Assembly (NCBI GenBank): GCA_018816605.1
Contig: JAHIVS010000262.1
Location: 1 to 5,790, forward strand
Origin: Pseudomonadota bacterium
Lineage (GTDB): Bacteria; Desulfobacterota; Desulfobacteria; Desulfobacterales; Desulfobacteraceae
Reading direction: 5' to 3'
Length of the DNA: 5,790 nucleotides
Shown here: piece after piece, positions 1-5,790 of the stretch
Position numbering within the stretch: position 1 is the first letter of the stretch
Layout: each line of letters starts with the position of its first letter
Translations under genes and position numbers: made by a program
Notes under the pieces: generated by a model
Seen by the model: the letters and a program-made list of their open reading frames with translations, nothing else
What the model was told of the DNA's origin: nothing
Databases searched by the model: none

Positions 1-631
1 AGGCAATGCAGCTTTGGTCCTGGATATGAGAGGCAATGCGGGCGGCGATCCGGTCAAAAACAGGACCGGTTTCCCAGCGCTTAAAATAAATAGGGTCATC
101 CTCTGAATGGATCAGCAGATCAAAATCAGCCAGGTTTACAAAGGTATCGCCAAAGATTCTGGGGATTTTGGGATTGATCTCACCCACCACAAGGCTGGCC
201 TTTTTCATGGCCGCCCGTGCGACATCAATGGAAACCCCCAGGCTTGCAATCCCGTCATCATCGGGTGGGGAAATCTGGATAAAGGCAACGTCTATCTGGA
301 TGCGGCCGGACTCAAACAGCCGATGCAATTTTTTGAACCGGGTGGGAATAAGATCTACCAATCCTTTGGCAATTGCCTTGTTTACCATATTGCCAGAACT
401 GAATGTCTTGAGCCGATATTTATGGGAATCAAGGGTTTTAAGGGATATGGTATCACTGAAGTTCACCAGCTGAATCAGCTCAAGGTCAACCAGCATTTGA
501 TGATCCGAGCGCATCAGATGTTTTACCAGGGTGCAGGGTTCAGAAATGCCGGTGCCCAGGAAAATACTCATTCCGGGCTGGATACTTTTCATGACCCTGT
601 CCGGCCCAACGATTTTTTGTTTCCAATTCAT
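1..631 (-). CDS. Acetyl-CoA hydrolase/transferase family protein, N-terminal part (runs off left edge)
   Basis: The visible 210 residues form the N-terminal domain of the acetyl-CoA hydrolase/transferase family (Cat1 / 4-hydroxybutyrate CoA-transferase type), cytoplasmic enzymes that move CoA between acyl groups or hydrolyse acyl-CoA. Seen: an opening MNWKQKIVGP, a glycine turn FLGTG at residues 24-28 followed by EPCTLVKHLM, the family hallmark QISPPDDDGIASLGVSID at 119-136, and INPKIPR...GD at 152-162. The catalytic glutamate and C-terminal domain lie outside the window. In deltaproteobacteria, close relatives with this kind of N-terminus are often fused to a C-terminal GNAT domain; that cannot be tested here. 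The start at base 631 is chosen because AAGGGA (bases 637-642, minus strand) sits five bases upstream and the alignment begins there. The gene is transcribed divergently from the ankyrin gene. The family call is secure; the exact substrate is unknown. Confidence 0.88.
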   Translation of the reverse strand, partial: MNWKQKIVGPDRVMKSIQPGMSIFLGTGISEPCTLVKHLMRSDHQMLVDLELIQLVNFSDTISLKTLDSHKYRLKTFSSGNMVNKAIAKGLVDLIPTRFKKLHRLFESGRIQIDVAFIQISPPDDDGIASLGVSIDVARAAMKKASLVVGEINPKIPRIFGDTFVNLADFDLLIHSEDDPIYFKRWETGPVFDRIAARIASHIQDQSCIA

Positions 632-685
632 ATGGGTCCCTTTATTCACGTTCTGGAAAGAGATAAGGGAATTTCTTTTATTGGC

Positions 686-714
686 AGTATAATCTTATGT
701 TGAAACGATTGCAA
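686..714 (-). promoter_or_regulatory. Sigma-70-like promoter of the acetyl-CoA hydrolase/transferase gene
   Basis: On the minus strand, TTGCAA (bases 709-714, four of six matches to TTGACA) is followed by exactly 17 bases and then TATACT (bases 686-691, five of six matches to TATAAT). Transcription would start near base 679, giving a leader of roughly 48 nt that contains the AAGGGA ribosome binding site. Position, spacing and orientation all fit. No start site has been mapped. Confidence 0.6.
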
Positions 715-745
715 AAAAAATAAAGGACTCTAAATAAAACCGCCA

Positions 746-771
746 TGTCAATTTTCATACTTTTCTTGACA
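746..771. repeat. Short inverted repeat TGTCAA-N14-TTGACA in the divergent intergenic region
   Basis: TGTCAA (746-751) and TTGACA (766-771) are perfect six-base inverted arms separated by 14 bases. The arm centres are 20 bases apart, about two helical turns, which would suit a dimeric regulator. The right arm is also the best -35 candidate for the ankyrin gene, so a bound protein could block polymerase. Six-base arms are short enough to occur by chance, so the operator reading is only a suggestion. Confidence 0.2.
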
Positions 772-794
772 AAAAGGAAGGTTCTATCCTAAAT
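766..794 (+). promoter_or_regulatory. Candidate promoter upstream of the ankyrin gene (weak -10)
   Basis: A perfect -35 consensus TTGACA (766-771) is followed after 17 bases by CTAAAT (789-794), which matches TATAAT at only three positions. If used, transcription would begin at about 800-802, right at the ATG at 803, giving a nearly leaderless mRNA. That agrees with the lack of a ribosome binding site next to the start codon. The poor -10 keeps confidence low; the true promoter may lie further upstream. Confidence 0.3.
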
Positions 795-802
795 AACGCT
801 TC

Positions 803-2737
803 ATGAAAAAAATTATCACTTCGAATCTTGAGAATCACCCAGTAAATAAGATCAGCACCCTTGGAATATATCTCGCCTTGATACTCATATTCGGGGCATT
901 TGCCCCCCAGTATGCTGCTTTTGCGCAAGAGACCAGCCAGCCTGAACTCTTTACGGCCATCTACAGAGGCGACCTTGCCCGGGCCCGGGCCGCCATCGAA
1001 AGCGGCAGCGACGTGAACGGCATATATGACCGGGATACCATGCTGTGCTGGGCCATGCGCAATGATAACCAGGAAATAACCAAACTGATCCTCGGGTCGC
1101 CCAGGCTGGAGGTGGACAAGCGGGGCGTTTGGTATGACAGTTTTGGTGACTGGGAACGCACCCCGCTCATCCTTGCCGCGCATATGGGACTGGCCCAAAC
1201 CGTGTCCACTCTTTTGCAACGGGGCGCCCAGGTGAACGCGCGGGGGTCAAAGGGAAATACCGCATTAATTAAGGCGGCACAGCGGGATCACACGGAAACC
1301 ATTCGGGTGCTGCTTACCCAGGGGAAAGGCATTCGAGTCGATGCCCAGACCAAGGAGGGCCGGACACCCCTCAGTTTCGTTGTGGAAGCGGAAGACCTTG
1401 ATGCGGTGAAGCTCATCCACAGCCATGGTGCAGAGATTAACCAGCCGGACCGCCAGGGCGACTCCATGCTGATCGGAACGTTTCTGCACAAAAAATACGA
1501 TGTTTTGGATTTTCTGGTTGCCCGGGGCGCCAATATCAACATGGTGAACAATGGCGGCGTGACAACGCTGATGACGGCCATCACCCTTCTGGGCGGTGAT
1601 GATGCAAAAACCGTTTTAGCCTTTCTTGAAAAATTCATCACATTCAAGCCGGAATTGGACCTGCAACAGATCAAGGGGAACAATGGCGGTTATACCGCCC
1701 TGCACCTGGCCGCGCGCTTCGGATTTGTGGATGGCGGCAAACTGCTGCTGGACAACGGGGCCAGCATCGACCTCAAAAGTCTGGCCACGGGCGGCACTCC
1801 CCTGCATAACGCAGCCGGTGCAAACCATGTCAATTTTGCCAAGCTTTTGATCAACCGCAGGGCAAATCTCGAGATTTTCGACAAATCCGGTTCAACACCG
1901 CTTATCTTAGCTGTCATTCATGGGGATGCGGACATGGTAGCGGTTCTGGTGGATGCCGGCGCCAGGATCAACGTCAAGTCGCCCGTCAACTCCCTTGTCA
2001 CCCCGCTGGTGTATGCCGCCTCCAATCCCGACCCCTTCAAGCACAAGGACAACCTTGCCATCATCAAGTATCTTGTCAAGCACAAGGGCGACATTAACTT
2101 TTCGTCCGCAAACGGAAGAACGGCGCTCATGGCGGCGGCTGCTTGCTCTGACCAGTCCAAGGCGTATGAGAAAGGGGCCTTGCTGATTGATTCAGGGGCA
2201 AATTTGGATCTTGTCAACGACAAGGGCGAAACCGCCCTGATGCTGGCGGCGGGTGCCAGCAACAAAAAACTTGTGGCGCTTTTGCTCGACAAGGGCGCCA
2301 ACGCTCAGCTGAAAAACGGCGCAGGCGAATCGGTCATGAGTTACGCCAACCGCTCCGGCAACAAGGACAACGCCTCGCTCCTTGAGTCCAGCGGCGTCAA
2401 ACCGGAAGCGCCCATCGTCCATAAAAGCGTCATTGTTCCTGGCCTGGTTGGGACCTGGAAAGGCTTTCAAGATGGGATGCCCCAAGCGTTGTACACAATA
2501 GTCCTCAGCAAGAACGGCACCTTTGACTTTAACTCAAGGTTAACCCCGGAAGCCTTGAAGCACATCCCCAAAGGTTCCATGAATCCGGTGATTGCTGCCC
2601 AGAAGGGGAGTTATACTTTCAACAACGACCTGATGATCTGGAACCCTATTGGCGCCCCTCCGACCTCCATGAAGTGGAAACTTAAGAATGGCATGCTGAT
2701 ACTTGACAACAAAATCAGGCTGAACAAGAGCCAGTAA
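803..2737 (+). CDS. Exported ankyrin-repeat protein with C-terminal beta-rich domain
   Basis: A 644-residue protein. Residues 1-41 look like a Sec signal peptide: a positively charged start (MKK), a hydrophobic core (about 19-34) and a cleavage site AFA|QE after residue 41, so the mature protein should be periplasmic or outside the cell. Residues about 47-530 hold some 13 ankyrin repeats, visible as recurring G-T-PL-AA...LL..GA.(I/V)(N/D) units starting near 47, 77, 119, 149, 186, 218, 252, 296, 331, 363, 399, 437 and 474, with a decayed one near 508. Residues about 546-644 are different: LVGTWKG, NGTFDF, KGSYTF, MKWKLKNG and MLILDNKI suggest a small lipocalin-like beta barrel or sandwich. 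Ankyrin arrays bind proteins and have no enzymatic role, so this is probably a scaffold or binding protein; its partner is unknown. No in-frame start precedes 803 (TAA at 794-796), and the start has no clear Shine-Dalgarno sequence. It heads a tight gene run. Confidence 0.9.
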   Translation: MKKIITSNLENHPVNKISTLGIYLALILIFGAFAPQYAAFAQETSQPELFTAIYRGDLARARAAIESGSDVNGIYDRDTMLCWAMRNDNQEITKLILGSPRLEVDKRGVWYDSFGDWERTPLILAAHMGLAQTVSTLLQRGAQVNARGSKGNTALIKAAQRDHTETIRVLLTQGKGIRVDAQTKEGRTPLSFVVEAEDLDAVKLIHSHGAEINQPDRQGDSMLIGTFLHKKYDVLDFLVARGANINMVNNGGVTTLMTAITLLGGDDAKTVLAFLEKFITFKPELDLQQIKGNNGGYTALHLAARFGFVDGGKLLLDNGASIDLKSLATGGTPLHNAAGANHVNFAKLLINRRANLEIFDKSGSTPLILAVIHGDADMVAVLVDAGARINVKSPVNSLVTPLVYAASNPDPFKHKDNLAIIKYLVKHKGDINFSSANGRTALMAAAACSDQSKAYEKGALLIDSGANLDLVNDKGETALMLAAGASNKKLVALLLDKGANAQLKNGAGESVMSYANRSGNKDNASLLESSGVKPEAPIVHKSVIVPGLVGTWKGFQDGMPQALYTIVLSKNGTFDFNSRLTPEALKHIPKGSMNPVIAAQKGSYTFNNDLMIWNPIGAPPTSMKWKLKNGMLILDNKIRLNKSQ

Positions 2738-2765
2738 AACATTCTGCGCCGGTTTAAGGATTAAT

Positions 2766-3227
2766 ATGGAATCCATCCAGTGGGAAATTAAAAAATTTAG
2801 TGAATTGACGGCAACCCAACTCTATGAGCAACTTCGGTTGCGGGTGGAGGTTTTTGTGGTGGAGCAGGCCTGCCCTTATCCCGAGCTGGATGGGAAGGAT
2901 CTTCATATGGAAACCCTCCATCTGTCAGTCCGGATGGCCGGGACCCTGGCGGCCTATCTCAGGATTCTGGCCCCGGGGGTCAGCTATCCCGGGGTCAGTC
3001 TGGGCCGGGTGGTAACGGCCAGGGCCTTCCGACGGCAAGGATTGAGCCATCTATTGATTGAAAAGGCCCTGGAACTTGCCCGGGAGAAATGGCCGGGGAT
3101 TGCCATTCAGATTGGTGCCCAGGAATATCTGAGACCCTTTTATCAGTCCCATGGATTTGACCCCACATCCAAAATATATCTTGAAGACGGTATCCCCCAC
3201 ATTGACATGGTCCTAAAACAGGGTTAA
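2766..3227 (+). CDS. elaA: ElaA-family GNAT N-acetyltransferase
   Basis: A 153-residue cytoplasmic acetyltransferase of the GNAT fold, close in length and sequence to E. coli ElaA as I recall it. Seen in order: LRLRVEVFVVEQACPYPELD at residues 23-42, the ElaA signature; AYLRIL at 63-68; LGRVVT at 79-84; the acetyl-CoA pyrophosphate loop R89-R-Q-G92-L-S94, an R-x-x-G-x-S variant of R/Q-x-x-G-x-G/A; and IGAQEYLRPFYQSHGF at 116-131 followed by EDGIPHIDM at 140-148, both ElaA hallmarks. ElaA is generally annotated from its fold, and its acceptor substrate is not well established. The ribosome binding site AAGGA (2756-2760) lies five bases from the ATG. The gene starts 28 bp after the ankyrin gene and ends 22 bp before arfB, so it is probably co-transcribed with both. 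Nothing looks truncated. Confidence 0.93.
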   Translation: MESIQWEIKKFSELTATQLYEQLRLRVEVFVVEQACPYPELDGKDLHMETLHLSVRMAGTLAAYLRILAPGVSYPGVSLGRVVTARAFRRQGLSHLLIEKALELAREKWPGIAIQIGAQEYLRPFYQSHGFDPTSKIYLEDGIPHIDMVLKQG

Positions 3228-3236
3228 TCTGTAACC

Positions 3237-3242
3237 AGAGGA
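3237..3242 (+). promoter_or_regulatory. Ribosome binding site of arfB
   Basis: AGAGGA lies seven bases before the ATG at 3250. It supports this ATG rather than the in-frame GTG at 3301, which has no Shine-Dalgarno sequence and would leave the protein shorter before its GGQ motif than E. coli ArfB. Confidence 0.7.
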
Positions 3243-3249
3243 CAAAAAA

Positions 3250-3693
3250 ATGGAAGAGGCCCTGTTAAAAAATTCAAACCTGTTAAAAATTTCAAACCTG
3301 GTGAGCATTTCTGAGCGAGATGTTGAGTTCCAGGCCATCCGGTCCCAGGGCCCGGGGGGCCAAAACGTCAACAAAGTGGCATCCGCCATTCACCTTCGCT
3401 TTGATATCATGGGGTCGGATTTGCCAGAAATTTATAAAGAAAAACTGCTGGCCTTAAAGGATAGTCGAATCACCAAGGACGGGGTGGTGGTGATCAAGGC
3501 CCAGACCTTTCGAAGTCAGGAAAAAAACAGGGAAGACGGGCTGAACCGGCTGGTTGCCTTGATACGGGGGGCGGTTAAGGAAACCCGGAAAAGAAGACCC
3601 AGTAAACCTTCCCGATCATCAAAACAAAAGCGTATGGATTCAAAGACCCGGCACGGAAACTTAAAAGTTCTGAGAAAAAAAATCACCCATTAG
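3250..3693 (+). CDS. arfB: Alternative ribosome-rescue factor ArfB (peptidyl-tRNA hydrolase, YaeJ type)
   Basis: A 147-residue member of the class I release-factor family that lacks codon-recognition domains. ArfB enters ribosomes stalled on mRNA without a stop codon and hydrolyses the peptidyl-tRNA. Seen: RSQGPGGQNVNK at residues 31-42, carrying the catalytic GGQ (36-38); SAIHLRFDI at 45-53; GVVVIKAQTFRSQEKNRE at 78-95; and a lysine/arginine-rich tail from about 110 to 147 (KRRPSKPSR, KQKR) that in E. coli ArfB threads into the empty mRNA channel. The catalytic core and tail are intact, so the protein should be active. The stretch before GGQ is about ten residues longer than in E. coli. Six of these come from the tandem duplication at 3261-3296 (LLKNSN/LLKISN). 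It follows elaA by 22 bp and is probably in the same transcript. Confidence 0.95.
   Translation: MEEALLKNSNLLKISNLVSISERDVEFQAIRSQGPGGQNVNKVASAIHLRFDIMGSDLPEIYKEKLLALKDSRITKDGVVVIKAQTFRSQEKNREDGLNRLVALIRGAVKETRKRRPSKPSRSSKQKRMDSKTRHGNLKVLRKKITH
3261..3296 (+). repeat. 18-bp in-frame tandem duplication inside the start of arfB
   Basis: Two adjacent 18-bp units, 3261-3278 and 3279-3296, each begin CCTGTTAAAA and end TTCAAA. They differ only at unit position 12 (A versus T). A further CCTG at 3297-3300 begins a third unit and then diverges. The unit is a multiple of three and adds six residues (LLKNSN then LLKISN) to the N-terminus of ArfB without a frameshift. Replication slippage is the simplest origin. 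Confidence 0.9.
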
Positions 3694-3748
3694 ATCGCAA
3701 ATTTTCCAACCGCTGGATAAGAAATAAGAACCGCCATAAAATTTAAAC

Positions 3749-3754
3749 AAGGAG
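3749..3754 (+). promoter_or_regulatory. Ribosome binding site of the ene-reductase; decides between two adjacent ATGs
   Basis: AAGGAG precedes two consecutive ATG codons at 3759 and 3762, with spacings of four and seven bases. The second ATG has the more usual spacing, so the native protein may begin there and be one residue shorter. Either choice gives the same enzyme. Confidence 0.75.
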
Positions 3755-3758
3755 AAAA

Positions 3759-4829
3759 ATGATGACAACTTCCCTTTTTTCACCCATGACCATCAATGGT
3801 ATTTCCTTTAAAAATCGAATCGGCGTGGCTCCCATGACCCGGATGTCGGCCGGAGACACCAGCATTCCCAGAAAAGATGTCTTGGATTTTCTGGTAACCC
3901 GGGCCAGAAACAATGCCGGGCTTGTCTATAATGAAGCCATCGTCACGGACAATGAGAGTGCCCAGGGGTATCCGGGCCAGGCAAGATTATTGAACCCGGA
4001 TCAGATCGCTGCCTGGAAACAGGTGACCGATAAAATTCGGGAACAGGGCGCTGTGTCCGTTTGTCAGGCGTTTCATTGCGGCCGCATGGCCTATGAAGGG
4101 GTTAATCCGGCCAATCGGGTCATCGCTCCCAGCCCCATTGCCCCCAAACAGGATAATCCTATGACCGGCAAGCCCTATCCTGTGCCGGAGCAGATGACCC
4201 GGGCCGACATGGACCAGGTGACTGCAGGCTTTGTTGAAACTGCCAGGGGTGCCATGGCCGCCGGATTTGACGGATTCGAGATCCATTGCGCCCATGGGTA
4301 TCTGCTCAACCAGTTCTTGTCGGCCTATTCCAACAAGAGATCCGACTACTACGGCGGATCCATGGAAAATCGTTACCGGTTTATCCATGAGGTGATCACG
4401 GCGGTTCGATTGGTAATTCCAAAGGATCGACTGCTCATCGTACGGGTTTCCAATTGGGGGATTGCCGACATGGATGTTTCCCTGTTTGAGAGCAAGGCCG
4501 AATGGCAGGAGATGATTCGGCTTTTTTCCCGGGAGCCCATTGATGCCATTTCCCTGTCCACCTATGATTTTAGCGCCAAGGCCTTTGGCACGGATCAGAA
4601 TATGTCCCAAATTACCCGGGAGGTGACAAAACTGCCGATATTGATCTGCGGAAAGATCCATGACCGGAAAACAGCGGATGGGGCGTTGCAGGATGCCGAT
4701 TTGGTTCTTTCCGGCAAATCCATGCTGCTCAACCCCAACTGGGTAGCTGAAGTGGAAGCGGGAAAAGAATTGAAATTGTATGGATCGGATGAGGCGGGTG
4801 TCGCCTATTCAGATACACCTCTGCCCTAA
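3759..4829 (+). CDS. NADH:flavin oxidoreductase, Old Yellow Enzyme family (single-domain ene-reductase)
   Basis: A 356-residue FMN-dependent TIM-barrel oxidoreductase. The family reduces activated carbon-carbon double bonds (enones, nitro-olefins, maleimides) using NAD(P)H. Seen: FKNRIGVAPMTRM at residues 17-29, where T27 occupies the flavin-tuning position that is threonine in classical members; Q103 and H106 in CQAFHCGR; the catalytic block EIHCAHGYLLNQFLS at 174-188 with the substrate-binding pair H176/H179 and putative proton donor Y181; YYGGSMENR at 197-205; and R229 in VRVS. Near the C-terminus, where FMN phosphate binds, the usual G-R-P is replaced by SGKSMLLNPNWV (318-329, K320). There is no iron-sulfur or second flavin domain, so this is not a 2,4-dienoyl-CoA reductase. 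Length fits the single-domain class. It lies 65 bp after arfB and converges on the symporter gene. Natural substrate unknown. Confidence 0.92.
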   Translation: MMTTSLFSPMTINGISFKNRIGVAPMTRMSAGDTSIPRKDVLDFLVTRARNNAGLVYNEAIVTDNESAQGYPGQARLLNPDQIAAWKQVTDKIREQGAVSVCQAFHCGRMAYEGVNPANRVIAPSPIAPKQDNPMTGKPYPVPEQMTRADMDQVTAGFVETARGAMAAGFDGFEIHCAHGYLLNQFLSAYSNKRSDYYGGSMENRYRFIHEVITAVRLVIPKDRLLIVRVSNWGIADMDVSLFESKAEWQEMIRLFSREPIDAISLSTYDFSAKAFGTDQNMSQITREVTKLPILICGKIHDRKTADGALQDADLVLSGKSMLLNPNWVAEVEAGKELKLYGSDEAGVAYSDTPLP

Positions 4830-4833
4830 ACTT

Positions 4834-4867
4834 TGGGGAAACCCCCATGGTTTGGATTAACCTTTTT
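4834..4867. terminator. Weak candidate terminator between convergent genes
   Basis: The 27-bp gap between the two stop codons holds TGGGG (4834-4838), loop AAAC, CCCCA (4843-4847), a five-base-pair stem. An overlapping alternative pairs AAACC (4839-4843) with GGTTT (4849-4853). A small GGTT/AACC stem (4849-4862) leads straight into TTTTTCT (4863-4869) on the plus strand. Any of these could end plus-strand transcription, with read-through into the antisense of the symporter's 3' end. The stems are short and no minus-strand U-run is obvious. Confidence 0.3.
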
Positions 4868-5790
4868 CTCCCATTCGAGCCGCAAGATATCCGTCGATCA
4901 TGAGATGGAGGATGTGATGCATCACACAGACCAGAAGGGCGGTGCCATATTCCGGAAAACAGGTGATCTGGATCATGACCGACAGGGCAAGGGTTTTCTG
5001 GGATCCCATGAAAAGAATTGCCTCCCGCCTTCCCCTGCCGATATCAAGGAATCGGGACAGCCCGAAGCAGATCCCAAGGAGTATCAGGTGGAACCCCGCC
5101 ACCAGGGGGAGAATTTCCCAAAAGGTGGCACTTTTTGCAATCAAAATCTGCCGGGCCCCTGACAGGGACATATACACCACACAGATGATAATGAGCTGGT
5201 TAATGATCCCCAATTGTTTTTTTCGGGCCATGGTGATGGGCAACACGGTTTTTTTCAGGAAAAGACCTGCTACCAGTGGAAGCAACACCAGAAGGATCAG
5301 TTTGATAAAGATGGCTTTCTGGTCGATGAAAAGTTCTGTTTTAAGCTTGAGGGACAAAAGGAGAAGGGGCAGAATAACCGGAATGGAAACAATGGACACG
5401 CAATTGGATAAAATGGTCACAAACAGGGCATGGGCCATATTACCGCCCGCCTGGCCTGTCATGACCACGCCGCTGGACAGGGTTGTGGGCATGGCTGCCA
5501 CAATAAACAGCCCGAGGATCACTCCGGTTTCCAGGGGGATGAAACTGAGCAGATATGCCGCAACCGGAGCTGCCAACACAATCACCACAAGGGTTATGGC
5601 TGTGGCTTTCACATCCTTTATCCCCGCCTTGATCTGGTCAGGTTCGATGATAAAACCGGAAAATAAAAAGATGAAGAAGATCATGACCGATGATCCGTTA
5701 TGATTTTTTAAAAAGATTCCGGCCCGGGCAAGGGTGGCTGTTTTATCCAGAATAACCAGGAGAAAGACCAGAACAATTCCCGTGAGAAAC
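4857..5790 (-). CDS. Bile acid:sodium symporter-like membrane protein (SBF_like/YfeH family), 5' end outside window
   Basis: The reading frame stays open from the right edge to TAA at 4857-4859, giving 310 visible residues. An internal ATG at 5684 is not the start: the 35 residues upstream include a further hydrophobic helix (FLTGIVLVFLLVIL), and the family is usually about 330 residues, so only some 15-25 are missing. Seen: repeated hydrophobic segments near visible residues 1-14, 36-48, 62-84, 88-101, 121-145, 162-178, 197-210, 225-243, 258-275 and 284-299; AAMPTTLSSGVVMTGQAGGN at 98-117, matching the conserved broken-helix region of this family; and FMGSQKTLA at 260-268, another family signature. 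These are inner-membrane, BASS-superfamily transporters related to SLC10A7, probably sodium-coupled. The substrate is unknown, and 'bile acid' is only a family label. It overlaps no neighbour and converges on the ene-reductase. Confidence 0.9.
   Translation of the reverse strand, partial: FLTGIVLVFLLVILDKTATLARAGIFLKNHNGSSVMIFFIFLFSGFIIEPDQIKAGIKDVKATAITLVVIVLAAPVAAYLLSFIPLETGVILGLFIVAAMPTTLSSGVVMTGQAGGNMAHALFVTILSNCVSIVSIPVILPLLLLSLKLKTELFIDQKAIFIKLILLVLLPLVAGLFLKKTVLPITMARKKQLGIINQLIIICVVYMSLSGARQILIAKSATFWEILPLVAGFHLILLGICFGLSRFLDIGRGRREAILFMGSQKTLALSVMIQITCFPEYGTALLVCVMHHILHLMIDGYLAARMGEKG

Noticed and set aside
107..703. A 198-codon open frame on the plus strand opposite the acetyl-CoA hydrolase/transferase gene
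   Set aside because: Its translation resembles no known family, while the opposite strand carries clear conserved motifs, a ribosome binding site and a promoter. It is an antisense shadow.
738..746. The nine-base string AACCGCCAT occurs here and again at 3729-3737, in both cases upstream of a plus-strand gene
   Set aside because: A nine-base match between two intergenic regions of this size is not rare by chance, the distances to the start codons differ, and no symmetry suggests a binding site.
3694..3758. A terminator between arfB and the ene-reductase
   Set aside because: No stem followed by a T-run is visible in these 65 bases.
3987..4661. A 224-codon open frame on the minus strand inside the ene-reductase gene
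   Set aside because: The plus-strand frame has an intact Old Yellow Enzyme active site and a good ribosome binding site; the antisense product has no recognisable motif.
4942..5703. A 253-codon open frame on the plus strand opposite the symporter gene
   Set aside because: The product is arginine-, methionine- and proline-rich with no family resemblance, and the minus-strand frame encodes a well-formed multi-helix transporter with family signatures.
5684..5790. Starting the symporter at the ATG at base 5684
   Set aside because: The frame is open to the window edge and the upstream codons encode another hydrophobic helix expected for the family, so the gene is better treated as running off the window.

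Overview
The window reads as an ordinary chromosomal stretch of a Gram-negative, probably anaerobic bacterium. The best guess is a deltaproteobacterium of the Desulfobacterales type. That guess rests on the style of the acetyl-CoA hydrolase/transferase N-terminus, the moderate G+C content, and the mix of an ElaA-type acetyltransferase, ArfB and an Old Yellow Enzyme. It is inference from recalled family resemblance, not a database match.

Layout: (1) Bases 1-631, minus strand: the N-terminal 210 residues of an acetyl-CoA hydrolase/transferase, running off the left edge. (2) Bases 632-802: a divergent intergenic region with a good sigma-70-like promoter for the minus-strand gene, and a weaker TTGACA-based candidate, an inverted repeat and a possible 15-codon upstream ORF facing the plus-strand gene. 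(3) Bases 803-3693, plus strand: three closely spaced genes with gaps of 28 and 22 bp. They encode an exported ankyrin-repeat protein with a C-terminal beta-rich domain, an ElaA-family GNAT acetyltransferase, and the ribosome-rescue hydrolase ArfB. (4) Bases 3759-4829, plus strand: a single-domain Old Yellow Enzyme-type NADH:flavin oxidoreductase, 65 bp after arfB and possibly read with it. (5) Bases 4857-5790, minus strand: a bile acid:sodium symporter-like (SBF_like/YfeH) membrane protein that converges on the oxidoreductase with only 27 bp between stop codons and runs off the right edge at its 5' end.

The plus-strand genes have no obvious single pathway in common: a periplasmic protein-interaction scaffold, a small acetyltransferase, a stalled-ribosome rescue factor and an ene-reductase. 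Their spacing suggests co-transcription, possibly under stress, but the sequence does not prove it. No RNA genes, mobile elements, CRISPR arrays or phage genes were seen. The points most worth a second look are the exported ankyrin protein with its unassigned C-terminal domain and its start codon without a Shine-Dalgarno sequence, and an in-frame 18-bp tandem duplication that lengthens the N-terminus of ArfB. I see no strong evidence for a new multi-gene system.
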